Notes under the pieces: generated by a model
Databases searched by the model: none
What the model was told of the DNA's origin: nothing
Seen by the model: the letters and a program-made list of their open reading frames with translations, nothing else
NCBI RefSeq assembly: GCF_027557445.1
Contig: NZ_CP106841.1
Location: 1,784,001-1,848,000, forward strand
Length of the DNA stretch: 64,000 nucleotides
Direction: 5' to 3'
From: Paenalcaligenes faecalis
Lineage (GTDB): Bacteria; Pseudomonadota; Gammaproteobacteria; Burkholderiales; Burkholderiaceae_B
Shown: piece after piece, positions 55,820-64,000 of the stretch
Numbering within the stretch: position 1 is the first letter of the stretch
Layout: each line of letters opens with the position of its first letter
Translations under genes and position numbers: made by a program

Positions 55820-56419
55820 TTAGGATTGATAATAGTCTGGATAAATCATGTCACCTGTTAACCGGGCTCGGTTTTCCTCGACCTCGCGCAAAGGCTCAAC
55901 TTTTTTCATACTGTCTAAACTACGTTGGGCTAATCGCTGATACATATGTGTACCTAAAGTTTTTTGCTTAATGTCTTCGTCTTTAAGCGCTTTCACTATT
56001 TTAGCAGGAGCCCCGGCCACCAAGGATCGGGCTGGAATGACCATCCCTTTTTTCACAAAAGCCATCGCACCAATAATACTATCAGCACCTACATCAGCTT
56101 GATCCATCACCACTGCATTCATTCCTACCAACACGTTACGCCCTATCGTGCAGCCGTGTAACACCGCACCATGTCCAATATGCCCGTCAACCTCTACGAC
56201 GGTATCTTGCTCTGGAGTACCATGAATCACGCAGGTATCCTGAATATTAGACCCCTCTTTCATGATTATGCGTCCAAAATCTCCACGCAAACTAGCTAAA
56301 GGTCCAATATACACACCTGGACCAATAATCACATCGCCAATAAGCACCGCCGTTGGATGCACGAAAGCGGTTTCATGAACGACAGGAATAATTCCATCAA
56401 TAGAATAAATATTTTGCAT
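55820..56419 (-). CDS. paaY: Hexapeptide-repeat protein, PaaY/gamma-carbonic anhydrase type
   Basis: The 199-residue left-handed beta-helix protein begins [20 protein letters not shown] and has hexapeptide turns with metal-binding histidines in VIHGTPE and [21 protein letters not shown] and [10 protein letters not shown] are typical of PaaY. PaaY-like proteins are thioesterases or carbonic-anhydrase relatives. No other phenylacetate genes are visible, so the pathway is unconfirmed. I chose the second of two adjacent ATGs (56419), six bases from GGGAG; the open frame reaches 56524. Confidence 0.83.
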   Translation of the reverse strand: MQNIYSIDGIIPVVHETAFVHPTAVLIGDVIIGPGVYIGPLASLRGDFGRIIMKEGSNIQDTCVIHGTPEQDTVVEVDGHIGHGAVLHGCTIGRNVLVGMNAVVMDQADVGADSIIGAMAFVKKGMVIPARSLVAGAPAKIVKALKDEDIKQKTLGTHMYQRLAQRSLDSMKKVEPLREVEENRARLTGDMIYPDYYQS

Positions 56420-56573
56420 CATTGTCTCCCTTTGTATTGCACTGCTCTCTAGCTTAAAACAATTGCAAATAAAATGCCTCGTTAAAAATGTCAAAAAAAT
56501 CCGGTTATAATTAGAATTAGTCACAAAGATACATACTTTGATTTTTTGCTATTTTCAACATGTAGGAACCTAT

Positions 56574-56936
56574 GTGTATAAACATCTCATCGGCTTACTC
56601 ATTGGCTCTCTAACTGCCTTCCCCTCTTTTGCTCAAGATGCTCAATCCCAATGTATCAGCACACATTTTTATAACTACTATGGCCCTATAGACACGGTCA
56701 AAATAGTCACCATAGAACGTATGGAGCAATGGTCTAATTGGTGTAAACAGGGTTATCAAGCCAAAGATATAGAAATCGCTATTCGTCCTTGTTATCAACA
56801 ATCCATAGAGCAAATCCATAGCCAAAACAATGGCTATTCGAGCATCAGCTATCAACAAAGTCGACAAATTAAAGCCCAGTGTACTCAACAGCTGTGGCAA
56901 CAAGTCGTCTCAACCCAAAAAAACTCACAGTTATGA
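56574..56936 (+). CDS. Hypothetical secreted protein
   Basis: I chose the GTG at 56574 (120 aa), with AGGA six bases upstream, because it gives a clear signal peptide (LIGLLIGSLTAFPSFA). The mature protein of about 100 residues contains four cysteines (CIS, WCKQ, RPCYQ, AQCTQQLW), so two disulfides are likely in the periplasm. It is rich in Gln and Tyr. The family is not recognised. Confidence 0.6.
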   Translation: MYKHLIGLLIGSLTAFPSFAQDAQSQCISTHFYNYYGPIDTVKIVTIERMEQWSNWCKQGYQAKDIEIAIRPCYQQSIEQIHSQNNGYSSISYQQSRQIKAQCTQQLWQQVVSTQKNSQL

Positions 56937-57070
56937 AATAACCAGCAAAGTGTACTTTTTTAAGCTTCAACTAGTTGCGCTGTATCAACCAAGAGCGTGA
57001 TAGACCTGAAATCGTCATGAATCTATGGCAGACTAGGTTAATCACCTACTATCTAACAGGGAGTTAGCTC

Positions 57071-58171
57071 ATGCTTAAAGTCATTCAATCACCAGGTAAA
57101 TACGTTCAAGGTGCTCAGGCACTACAAAAAATTGGCGAATATATTAAACCATTGGCAACTAATGCTTTAGTCCTTGCTGATGAATTCGTCATGAACCTAG
57201 TAGGCGAACAAGTCAAAAACAGCCTAAACACCTCTTCACTCAACAGCCATTTTGAAAAATTCAATGGTGAATGTACGCATGACGAAATCAAACGACTCAC
57301 AGAAATCGTCAAAAAAAATGGTCATGATGCCGTCTTAGGGGTGGGAGGCGGAAAAACCATTGATACCGCTAAAGCCGTAGCCCATTTTGCAAAAATTCCT
57401 GTTGTAGTTGCCCCTACCATTGCCTCTACAGATGCACCTACAAGCGCTCTTTCTGTGATTTACACTGCTGCGGGCGAGTTTGATAGCTATTTGCTCCTAC
57501 CAAAAAATCCAGAAATGGTCGTTATGGACACCACGATCATCTCTCAGGCTCCTGCTCGCTTGCTAGTAGCAGGTATGGGTGATGCCCTAGCGACGTACTT
57601 TGAAGCCAGAGCTTGTTGCACAACAAATCAGCCCACCATGGCAGGCGGTACAGCAACGCTGGCCGCAATGACCTTAGCTGAACTGTGTTACGACACACTA
57701 TTAATTGATGGCTATAAGGCCAAACTCGCCCTAGAGGCTGGCGCATGCACCAAGGCTGTAGAAAACATTATCGAAGCCAATACACTTTTAAGTGGTATTG
57801 GTTTTGAAAGTGCAGGCTTAGGTGCTGCACACGCTGTACACAATGGCTTTACTGCCCTAGAAGAATGCCATGATATGTATCATGGCGAAAAAGTTGCATT
57901 TGGTACTTTAGTCCAATTAGTCATGGAAAACGGTGACTCTGAGGAACTAGAAAATGTACTTGATTTCTGTGTTGCGGTTGGCCTACCCGTCACCCTTGAA
58001 GAACTAGGCGTTACGGCAACTGGGGACGAACTCAAAGCTAAAATTATGAAAGTAGCCCAGGCCAGCTGTGTAGAGGGTGAAAGTATCCACAACATGCCTT
58101 TTGCAGTCACCGCCGACACCGTTTATTCTGCAATTTTAGCTGCTGATCGATTGGGCCAAGAATGGCTATAA
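57071..58171 (+). CDS. gldA: Glycerol dehydrogenase
   Basis: The 366-residue iron/zinc alcohol dehydrogenase-like enzyme oxidises glycerol to dihydroxyacetone with NAD. NAD motif GVGGGKTIDTAKA is at 90-102, and zinc ligands are D171 (GMGDALATYFEA), H254 (GLGAAHAVHNGF) and H271 (MYHGEKVAFG). Length and motifs match GldA closely. It stands alone with a terminator; no dihydroxyacetone kinase is adjacent. Confidence 0.95.
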   Translation: MLKVIQSPGKYVQGAQALQKIGEYIKPLATNALVLADEFVMNLVGEQVKNSLNTSSLNSHFEKFNGECTHDEIKRLTEIVKKNGHDAVLGVGGGKTIDTAKAVAHFAKIPVVVAPTIASTDAPTSALSVIYTAAGEFDSYLLLPKNPEMVVMDTTIISQAPARLLVAGMGDALATYFEARACCTTNQPTMAGGTATLAAMTLAELCYDTLLIDGYKAKLALEAGACTKAVENIIEANTLLSGIGFESAGLGAAHAVHNGFTALEECHDMYHGEKVAFGTLVQLVMENGDSEELENVLDFCVAVGLPVTLEELGVTATGDELKAKIMKVAQASCVEGESIHNMPFAVTADTVYSAILAADRLGQEWL

Positions 58172-58218
58172 GCGTCACGTAGTTTTACAGAAACGACTGA
58201 TATCTGCTTATTGCACAG

Positions 58219-58259
58219 CCCCAAAAAACGGAAGAGGTCTACCGTTTTTTGGGGTTTTT
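58219..58259 (+). terminator. Rho-independent terminator of gldA
   Basis: CCCCAAAAAACGG and CCGTTTTTTGGGG form a 13-bp stem around a 10-base loop, followed by TTTTT. Confidence 0.92.
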
Positions 58260-58379
58260 CTCTGTTCACTAGAAATAGATCGTGAATTTTTGTTAATTAT
58301 TTCATTTAGCATTAAAATGACTCTAAACAACAAATCAACAATAAAAACACAGGCCAAAATCTGTTTCTAGGACATCACC

Positions 58380-58850
58380 ATGAAAAACCCTAATTTGCGC
58401 AACGCTTTGGCTGAACTCAAAAAAGCGAGGAGCATGGCCGAGGGTGTAACGGCCGCCACGCTATTGATCAATAAAACCGCCTACCAAACAGGCAAGTTTT
58501 TGTACGGCTTAAACCATATACTCAAAAAACCTGCGCCAGTAACCACTACGCCAGCTCCAACCACTGAAACAGACTCGACATTAACTGTTAAGCCTGTAAC
58601 AATGGAAAAAACCACCGTAAACGATCCTGAGTCCGTCAGCACAAAGGAAGACCTTTCAGCCCCACCCGCTGCGGCAGAAAAAAAGGAAACCGATCCATTT
58701 ACAGAGGGCTTAATGCGTATCGAGTTTGATTTACGTACTCTACGTAATCAATATGATAAAGCCCCTACCGAAATCGATAAAAATGCGTTACGGTTTAAGA
58801 TCTTGCGTCTAGAACGTGAGAGACGTGAACATATCCAAAAACATAGCTAA
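58380..58850 (+). CDS. Hypothetical protein with Pro/Thr-rich linker
   Basis: The 156-residue protein has an N-terminal Ala/Lys helix (NALAELKKARSMAEGV), a Pro/Thr/Glu-rich low-complexity middle (about residues 50-105) and a charged C-terminal helix likely to coil (IEFDLRTLRNQYDK, ILRLERERREHI). No signal peptide or membrane helix is clear. Function unknown. It converges with rmuC, with only 25 bases between the two stops. Confidence 0.55.
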   Translation: MKNPNLRNALAELKKARSMAEGVTAATLLINKTAYQTGKFLYGLNHILKKPAPVTTTPAPTTETDSTLTVKPVTMEKTTVNDPESVSTKEDLSAPPAAAEKKETDPFTEGLMRIEFDLRTLRNQYDKAPTEIDKNALRFKILRLERERREHIQKHS

Positions 58851-58875
58851 AACGTCACCGTTCTACTGTTAAGGT

Positions 58876-60267
58876 CTACTCTTCAGGATCAAAAACAGGC
58901 TCTACAATTAACGCTAAACGGTCTGCCTCAAAGTCCAAATGGTTAGGTGCTATCGGGGGTAACTGTTTAGTGATCTTGGTGGATAGTTGGCTAAATCTAT
59001 CCACCTTTCCATATAAGCCTTGCTGCCCAACCAGAGCCGTCACCGTATGATTATAATGATTGCTAACAGTGCTCAGAGTGTTGCCTAGCTTGCTTAAACG
59101 TTCAGCCACAATACAAACTTGATTATAAATCTCGCCGGCTCGTTCGCTGATTTCTTTGGCTTCGGCGTTGCTTCGCTCTATCATCCATAAATTAGATACC
59201 GTACGTAAAATAGGAATCAGTGTGGTGTGTGAAACCAAAATGATTCCTTTTTGATACCCATACTCAAACAACTCTTTATTGCTTTTGAGCGCCTCAATGT
59301 AAGCAGGCTCTACAGGCATGAACATCAAAACAAAATTAGGGCTGTGCATACCAATAAGATTGGTGTAGTCCTTGCTGGCTAAATCATCAATGTGCTTACG
59401 TACAGCCCGGATATGGTCTTGCATCGCCAGCTGATAAGCCTCTGGAGTCGTGGCCCCCACTGCTCGATCATACGCATTAAGTGCCACCTTACTGTCAATA
59501 ATAAGATGTTTATTATCTGGTAATTTAATTAAATAATCCGTCTGTTTTTGTTTACCCTCTGCATCCTTAAATGCCGTTTGCACCTCGAAATGCGCGTCTT
59601 CGATCAAACCACTCATCTCTAGGGTGCGACGTAGCTGCGCCTCTCCCCACGCGCCACGCTGTTGCGAATCGCCCTTTAATGCTGAGGTTAAGTTCGTGGC
59701 TTCCTGGCTCATCTTTAACCCCGTTTCCAATACTTTTTTAATTTCGCTGTTTAAATGAGCGTTCCCTTGTAGGGCTGCATCATGCACCTGATTAATGCGG
59801 GCTTGAAAACGATCAATCTGCTCTCGGAAAGGGCTTAACAAATGTTCTAGATTCGTCTGTGTGGCCTGATTAAAATTTTTACCTTTTTCATCAAAAATAC
59901 GATTGGCTAAGTTTTCAAATTCGGTGGCTAACGACTGTTTAGTTTCAGTCAATCGGGTCTCAAAAACCGCTTTTTCTGCTTGTAAAACCTCTACGTGTTT
60001 TTCTAATTGGTACTGCTGCTGTTGCGCTTGCTCTAAACGCTCTCGCAATACCATAATCGTGTCTTTATGCTCATCGAGCTCAAAACCTAATCGTTGCTCG
60101 GTGCTTTGGACTAGATGATTGGCTTGTTCTGTGCGTAATTCGAGCTGAACTATTTTGGCTCTGGCGTCTTGTACATGACGGCCTTTAATCAAAGCCGCTA
60201 ATAAATACCCAATAAGTGCGCCCAATATTCCGACGATCACTGTCTCAATGACTGACTCTGAAAACAT
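58876..60267 (-). CDS. rmuC: DNA recombination protein RmuC
   Basis: The 463-residue protein has an N-terminal membrane helix (VIVGILGALIGYLLAALI), a long coiled coil (about 35-200) and the RmuC nuclease-like domain: GDSQQRGAWGEAQLRRTLE, TDYLIKLPDNKHLIIDSKVALNAYDR cut as LIIDSKVALNAYDRAV, and SPNFVLMFMPVEPAYIEAL. RmuC limits rearrangements between inverted repeats. ATG 60267 is preferred over a GTG five codons earlier. Confidence 0.93.
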   Translation of the reverse strand: MFSESVIETVIVGILGALIGYLLAALIKGRHVQDARAKIVQLELRTEQANHLVQSTEQRLGFELDEHKDTIMVLRERLEQAQQQQYQLEKHVEVLQAEKAVFETRLTETKQSLATEFENLANRIFDEKGKNFNQATQTNLEHLLSPFREQIDRFQARINQVHDAALQGNAHLNSEIKKVLETGLKMSQEATNLTSALKGDSQQRGAWGEAQLRRTLEMSGLIEDAHFEVQTAFKDAEGKQKQTDYLIKLPDNKHLIIDSKVALNAYDRAVGATTPEAYQLAMQDHIRAVRKHIDDLASKDYTNLIGMHSPNFVLMFMPVEPAYIEALKSNKELFEYGYQKGIILVSHTTLIPILRTVSNLWMIERSNAEAKEISERAGEIYNQVCIVAERLSKLGNTLSTVSNHYNHTVTALVGQQGLYGKVDRFSQLSTKITKQLPPIAPNHLDFEADRLALIVEPVFDPEE

Positions 60268-60396
60268 AAAAACCCCAACCACTAATATACGAAAAACACC
60301 TATTACACTATCATAGGTGAAGCACTATACGCCTACAATATAGGGCAACGTAATTCCATCCTACCCCCTATTTCTTTCTGATTGGCAGCCTTCAGC

Positions 60397-62811
60397 ATGA
60401 ACCGAAAAACATATACTCAATGGTTACAGCTAATCAGTTTTGGTGCTTGGCCATTAACTTATAAACTGATGCTCATTTTCCTTTTCACCTCTCTTTTTCC
60501 CATGGGTATACTCAGCTACCTAAGCTTGAACAGCAGCTTAGAGCAAGTAGAAAAAGATCAAAAGGAGCACTTAGAACTGAGCTCGCATATTATTTCCACC
60601 CAAATAGATCAACTGCTAGAGCAACACAAAACATTTACTCAGTCTTTTGCAAAAGACCCTGATGTAATGAATTTTTTACAAGCCCCCCAGAATCCTAAGT
60701 TTAAAGAGCTGGCGGATAATGATCTATTACTCTTAACCCACTCGCTAAAACATGTCTCTCATGTCAGCCTTATCGACACACAGGGACGCTTTCTGACCTC
60801 ATCCACCCCTTACTTAGTTGGGTTTTCTGCTGATTTCAGGGACTATTTTCAACAAGCCATCCAGGGCATCGTTTTTATCTCCGGTCTTATCACTGGCCAT
60901 AGAACACAAGAAAACGGTCTTTTTTTTGCGGCGCCTGTCTATGGCGAACAGCAAAAAATCATTGGTGTTGTTGTTCTTAAACTCAAAGAATCCGCCATTG
61001 ATGAGCTATTTATAAAAAATGGCCTGCAGCACAGTACCTCTATTGCTTTTTTAGTTGATGAAAATAAAAACATTATTTATCACCCGGACAACAAATACAG
61101 ATATAAAAATATTGATGCCCTTCCCTCGTTAAGATCATACGCTGCAGAAAAAAACACCTCACAGGCACTACTGAACACAAACAGCCTTGAGTTTGATCTT
61201 AATGGTGTTAAATATGTCTCTGGTTTATCCGAAACAAAACAAAAAAACTGGCATATTTATATCGCTAAGCCCCATCACGAGTTTTCTACCCCCATTGAAA
61301 AACTCTTCTATAAAAATCTCATCATTCTGATTCTTTGTAGTCTTGGCAGCATTTTGCTCGCGTGGCTATTAAGCCGAACTTTTATTCGCCCAATTAATGT
61401 GCTCATTCAACAGGCTAAAAACATCAAAGCAGGGAACTACAGCCTAGACACTGATAAAAATATAGGTCTATTTGCGGTGGCCCAGCGCAATGATGAGTTA
61501 GGCAGTTTTGCTAAAGTATTTCAATCCATGGTTCAAGAGATCTACCACCGTGAATTTGCTTTAGACCAATTAGTACAACAACGCACCAATGAACTGACAA
61601 CTAAGAATCAGATACTGGCCGACACCTACGCCCGGATTGATCAGGAACTCAACTTAGCGCACAACATGCAACAGGCTATTTTGCCTCAATCATTTCCCAA
61701 TCAAGATCACTTTGAAATCTATGCAAATATGCACCCCGCACGAGAAATGGGGGGCGATTTTTACGATTGTTTTGCTTTAGATGATGGAGGCTATGCCATC
61801 GTGGTCGCTGACGTGGCTGGAAAAGGAGTGGCTTCTGCTTTTTTCATGGGGGTTTCAAGTACGATTATCCGCCAAGCAGCCTCTCTTTATAAAGAACCCA
61901 AAGAGGTTTTAGCATTTGCGAATACCTTGTTATGTGAACGTAATCCCACTGAGCTTTTTGTCACGGTCTTTTATGGGGTGTTCTACCCTGAAAAATCCAC
62001 ACTACATTATGCCTCTGCAGGGCATCCAGCCCCGTTGCTAAGGCTAACAAGCGGAGATATTACAGAATTAACATTAGCTCATGACCTCCCCCTAGGGGCT
62101 TGGGACACCGCAGACTATCAACAGTTTATGATCACGCTACAGCCCTCAGAGGTACTATTTATCTATACAGATGGTATTACAGAGGCACTCTCTGAGTCCC
62201 AAGAAGAATTTGGCGAACAACGCTTGCACCACTGGTTACAGCAACAAGGCAAACAATTATCAGCACAGGATATTTTCCACACCCTAAAACACAGTATTAA
62301 ACAATTTGTAGGGCAAGCAGAACCGCATGATGATATGACAGTGCTGTTATTACGTATGCAAACCCATGAGCCTACACTACAAAATCAATGGCATATAACA
62401 CCCGATTTGGCTCAAATATCAGGGCTGATAGAACAGGTAGAACACTTTCTACACCCCTACCTAGCAAATCAACCAGAAATTATTTTTCAAATCACCCTCA
62501 GCATTGATGAAATACTTAATAATATAATCAAGCACAGCCAGCACCCTGCCTCCGAATCCATCCATGTGCTGTTAGGTATTAACCACCAATCCATTTACTG
62601 TGAAATTAAAGATCAAGGTATCGAATTCAATCCGTTTACTCAAGAAGAAAATGCGGATATAGACAGTGAATTAGATCAACGCTTAATCGGTGGTTTAGGC
62701 GTGCATTTAGTTAAAACTCTCATGGATGAATACCGCTATAGCCGTCAGGAATCCATGAATAGCATCTGTTTTTATAAACACTTACCCTCGGAACACACCC
62801 ATGAGCTTTGA
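60397..62811 (+). CDS. Membrane Cache-HAMP-SpoIIE phosphatase fused to RsbW-like kinase
   Basis: This protein of about 804 residues has a membrane helix (about 25-45), an extracytoplasmic double Cache domain (about 50-300), a second helix (about 310-330), HAMP (about 330-390), then a PP2C/SpoIIE phosphatase (about 425-650) with metal aspartates in MGGDFYDCF, VADVAGKGVA and EPHDDMTVLLL. A C-terminal HATPase (about 665-800) with DEILNNIIKHS resembles the RsbW anti-sigma kinase. Both arms of a partner switch are thus on one chain. ATG 60397 is used. It overlaps the STAS gene by 11 bases. Confidence 0.9.
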   Translation: MNRKTYTQWLQLISFGAWPLTYKLMLIFLFTSLFPMGILSYLSLNSSLEQVEKDQKEHLELSSHIISTQIDQLLEQHKTFTQSFAKDPDVMNFLQAPQNPKFKELADNDLLLLTHSLKHVSHVSLIDTQGRFLTSSTPYLVGFSADFRDYFQQAIQGIVFISGLITGHRTQENGLFFAAPVYGEQQKIIGVVVLKLKESAIDELFIKNGLQHSTSIAFLVDENKNIIYHPDNKYRYKNIDALPSLRSYAAEKNTSQALLNTNSLEFDLNGVKYVSGLSETKQKNWHIYIAKPHHEFSTPIEKLFYKNLIILILCSLGSILLAWLLSRTFIRPINVLIQQAKNIKAGNYSLDTDKNIGLFAVAQRNDELGSFAKVFQSMVQEIYHREFALDQLVQQRTNELTTKNQILADTYARIDQELNLAHNMQQAILPQSFPNQDHFEIYANMHPAREMGGDFYDCFALDDGGYAIVVADVAGKGVASAFFMGVSSTIIRQAASLYKEPKEVLAFANTLLCERNPTELFVTVFYGVFYPEKSTLHYASAGHPAPLLRLTSGDITELTLAHDLPLGAWDTADYQQFMITLQPSEVLFIYTDGITEALSESQEEFGEQRLHHWLQQQGKQLSAQDIFHTLKHSIKQFVGQAEPHDDMTVLLLRMQTHEPTLQNQWHITPDLAQISGLIEQVEHFLHPYLANQPEIIFQITLSIDEILNNIIKHSQHPASESIHVLLGINHQSIYCEIKDQGIEFNPFTQEENADIDSELDQRLIGGLGVHLVKTLMDEYRYSRQESMNSICFYKHLPSEHTHEL

Positions 62812-63145
62812 GTTATTAAGCGAATCAAAAAATAACGTCCTCATTCTATCTATGTCAGGCCGTTTGGATAGTATTAACAGCACACACGCCGAAGCCAACT
62901 TGCTCGATCAAATAGAAAACAGTACGACTGCTGTGGTTTTAGATCTAGAAATGTTGGACTATGTGGCCAGTGCAGGCTTACGCATTGTATTGATGGCAGC
63001 CAAAAGAGCAAAGGCACAGAACAAACCATTTTTGCTCTGTGCCTTACAGCCCCAAATCCATCACGTCTTTGAAATTAGTGGTTTTTTAAAAATACTTTCT
63101 GTGTATAGCTCTCAGACTGAGGCTATCGCAGCTCTCAATCACTAA
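62801..63145 (+). CDS. STAS anti-sigma factor antagonist (RsbV/SpoIIAA-like)
   Basis: The 114-residue STAS protein carries the phosphorylated serine motif DYVASAGLRIVLMA with Ser57, equivalent to Ser58 of SpoIIAA. It should be phosphorylated by the RsbW-like domain and dephosphorylated by the SpoIIE domain of the upstream protein, which it overlaps by 11 bases. The output target is not in the window; Bordetella BtrU/BtrV/BtrW, which control type III secretion, are a family precedent. Confidence 0.9.
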   Translation: MSFELLSESKNNVLILSMSGRLDSINSTHAEANLLDQIENSTTAVVLDLEMLDYVASAGLRIVLMAAKRAKAQNKPFLLCALQPQIHHVFEISGFLKILSVYSSQTEAIAALNH

Positions 63146-64000
63146 TCATCTCTTGCTGTTTATATGCCGTAAAAACATGGGACTTAATATATTGTGCCGT
63201 GTCGCCTACCGCATATACGCTGTCCTGCGTTAACTGTTGATTATTAATATATTGCAATAGCAACGTCGCAGGATACGGCATATACGGCGCAAAACCACCG
63301 CTAATAAAACCTAAGTCCACTAATCGTTTTACCACGGCTGGGGCATGAGCCTGGGTTAAGTCGATGGTGGCATAGATCACATCCACACGCGCTCTACATA
63401 AATATTTCCACTGCTTTTTGAGCTGAAAACCCCCATCCTCGGCCCAAGCTGTCACTGATAAAAAAGCCACCTGCAAGCTGGCTTCTATGTGGTATTGCAG
63501 ACTCGTTTCAGCCACATCCACATACTCATCATCTAGAGGCTGAGGCACTAAAGGCATCTGCAACTGCTCAGCCATTTTCAGCACCAGATTTTGTTCGGTG
63601 GGGGGTAAATAAACCCGTAACGCCGCGACAGGCTGTAAGAGCTTAGCGCAATAATAGACGGAACCACGTTCCTCGGTGTTTTGATTTTGTACACTTTTAA
63701 ACTGAATACTGGTGGGGGTGTAGCCCAACAAGAGCGCACTCATGACATAACCGTGCTTTAAGACAATCTTTTGCGTAAAGGGGTGACACGTCACCGCATG
63801 CACACACGCCACTTTCTCTTGGCGAAACGGCAGCTGATCCTCAAGAGACTGCCACAAGATATTAAAAATACCTAAGCCTTGCTTTGTAGGCGAGACCACA
63901 GCAGCCCCTAGTTCTACTACATCGCTCTCAGCATCCGATTTCATTAATGCACAATGGCCAATTAAGTTTTGTTCAGCGTCCACCGCTACCATAGAGGTTA
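63135..64000 (-). CDS. GNAT-like acyltransferase, C-terminal part (5' end beyond window)
   Basis: The frame stays open to the window edge, so the start lies beyond 64000. The visible N-terminal part has LIGHCALMKS and ELGAAVVSPTKQGLGIF, resembling the acetyl-CoA loop of GNAT proteins. The C-terminal part (from about visible residue 110, YYCAKLLQPV) is a second domain of alpha/beta type that I cannot name. It converges with the STAS gene and overlaps its end by 11 bases. Function unknown. Confidence 0.55.
   Translation of the reverse strand, partial: TSMVAVDAEQNLIGHCALMKSDAESDVVELGAAVVSPTKQGLGIFNILWQSLEDQLPFRQEKVACVHAVTCHPFTQKIVLKHGYVMSALLLGYTPTSIQFKSVQNQNTEERGSVYYCAKLLQPVAALRVYLPPTEQNLVLKMAEQLQMPLVPQPLDDEYVDVAETSLQYHIEASLQVAFLSVTAWAEDGGFQLKKQWKYLCRARVDVIYATIDLTQAHAPAVVKRLVDLGFISGGFAPYMPYPATLLLQYINNQQLTQDSVYAVGDTAQYIKSHVFTAYKQQEMISD

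Overview
The window looks like a chromosomal segment of a betaproteobacterium of the family Alcaligenaceae (Burkholderiales), by eye somewhat AT-rich for that family. The evidence is the TCA block gltA-sdhE-sdhBADC-gntR/mdh-prpC-acnB, a DUF2863 gene beside earP and an efp whose product carries arginine 32, and the protein types throughout. No rRNA, phage or CRISPR array is visible. One insertion element is present (an IscB element).

Layout. 1-1618: 3' part of a malic enzyme gene (maeB). 1912-6801: gltA-sdhE-sdhBADC on the minus strand, then a GntR regulator divergent from mdh, prpC, a small GNAT protein and acnB. A palindromic operator is shared by the gntR/mdh and acnB promoter regions. 13298-16226: DUF2863 gene, earP and efp (EF-P and its rhamnosyltransferase). 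16298-23674: DUF1178 gene, a YejABEF-like peptide ABC importer and a secreted or anchored nuclease. 23778-25412: DUF423 gene and an FMN-dependent L-lactate dehydrogenase-like gene. 25599-25843: two identical tRNA-Arg(ACG) genes. 26007-30884: a sulfur-oxidation island (two flavocytochrome c/sulfide dehydrogenase-type flavoproteins, SoxYZ, a small cytochrome c, a YeeE/YedE transporter). 30881-31522: rluE-type pseudouridine synthase.

31601-48688 is a taurine (C2-sulfonate) dissimilation island. On the minus strand runs xsc-thiG-tauX-tauY-tauK-tauL-tauM and a periplasmic tandem-Cache protein. Taurine would enter through the TRAP transporter TauKLM, be deaminated by TauXY dehydrogenase to sulfoacetaldehyde, be cleaved by ThDP-dependent Xsc to sulfite and acetyl phosphate, and be converted by Pta (44111) to acetyl-CoA for the TCA genes nearby. 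Sulfite would leave through a TauE/SafE exporter and/or a YeiH-type exporter. Unusual members are a thiazole synthase (ThiG), a CobS/CobT-like AAA+/VWA pair divergent from xsc, and a trimethylamine-monooxygenase-like flavoprotein. An IclR protein is the likely regulator.

49107-52850: ABC importer of the iron/aminoethylphosphonate/thiamine type. About 52935-54640: a non-autonomous IS200/IS605-type element with a structured omega RNA and an intact IscB RNA-guided nuclease. 54763-58850: two small membrane ORFs, a tyrosine phosphatase, a PaaY-like hexapeptide protein, glycerol dehydrogenase and hypothetical genes. 58876-64000: rmuC, a Cache-HAMP-SpoIIE phosphatase fused to an RsbW-like kinase with a STAS antagonist, and a partial GNAT-like gene running off the window.
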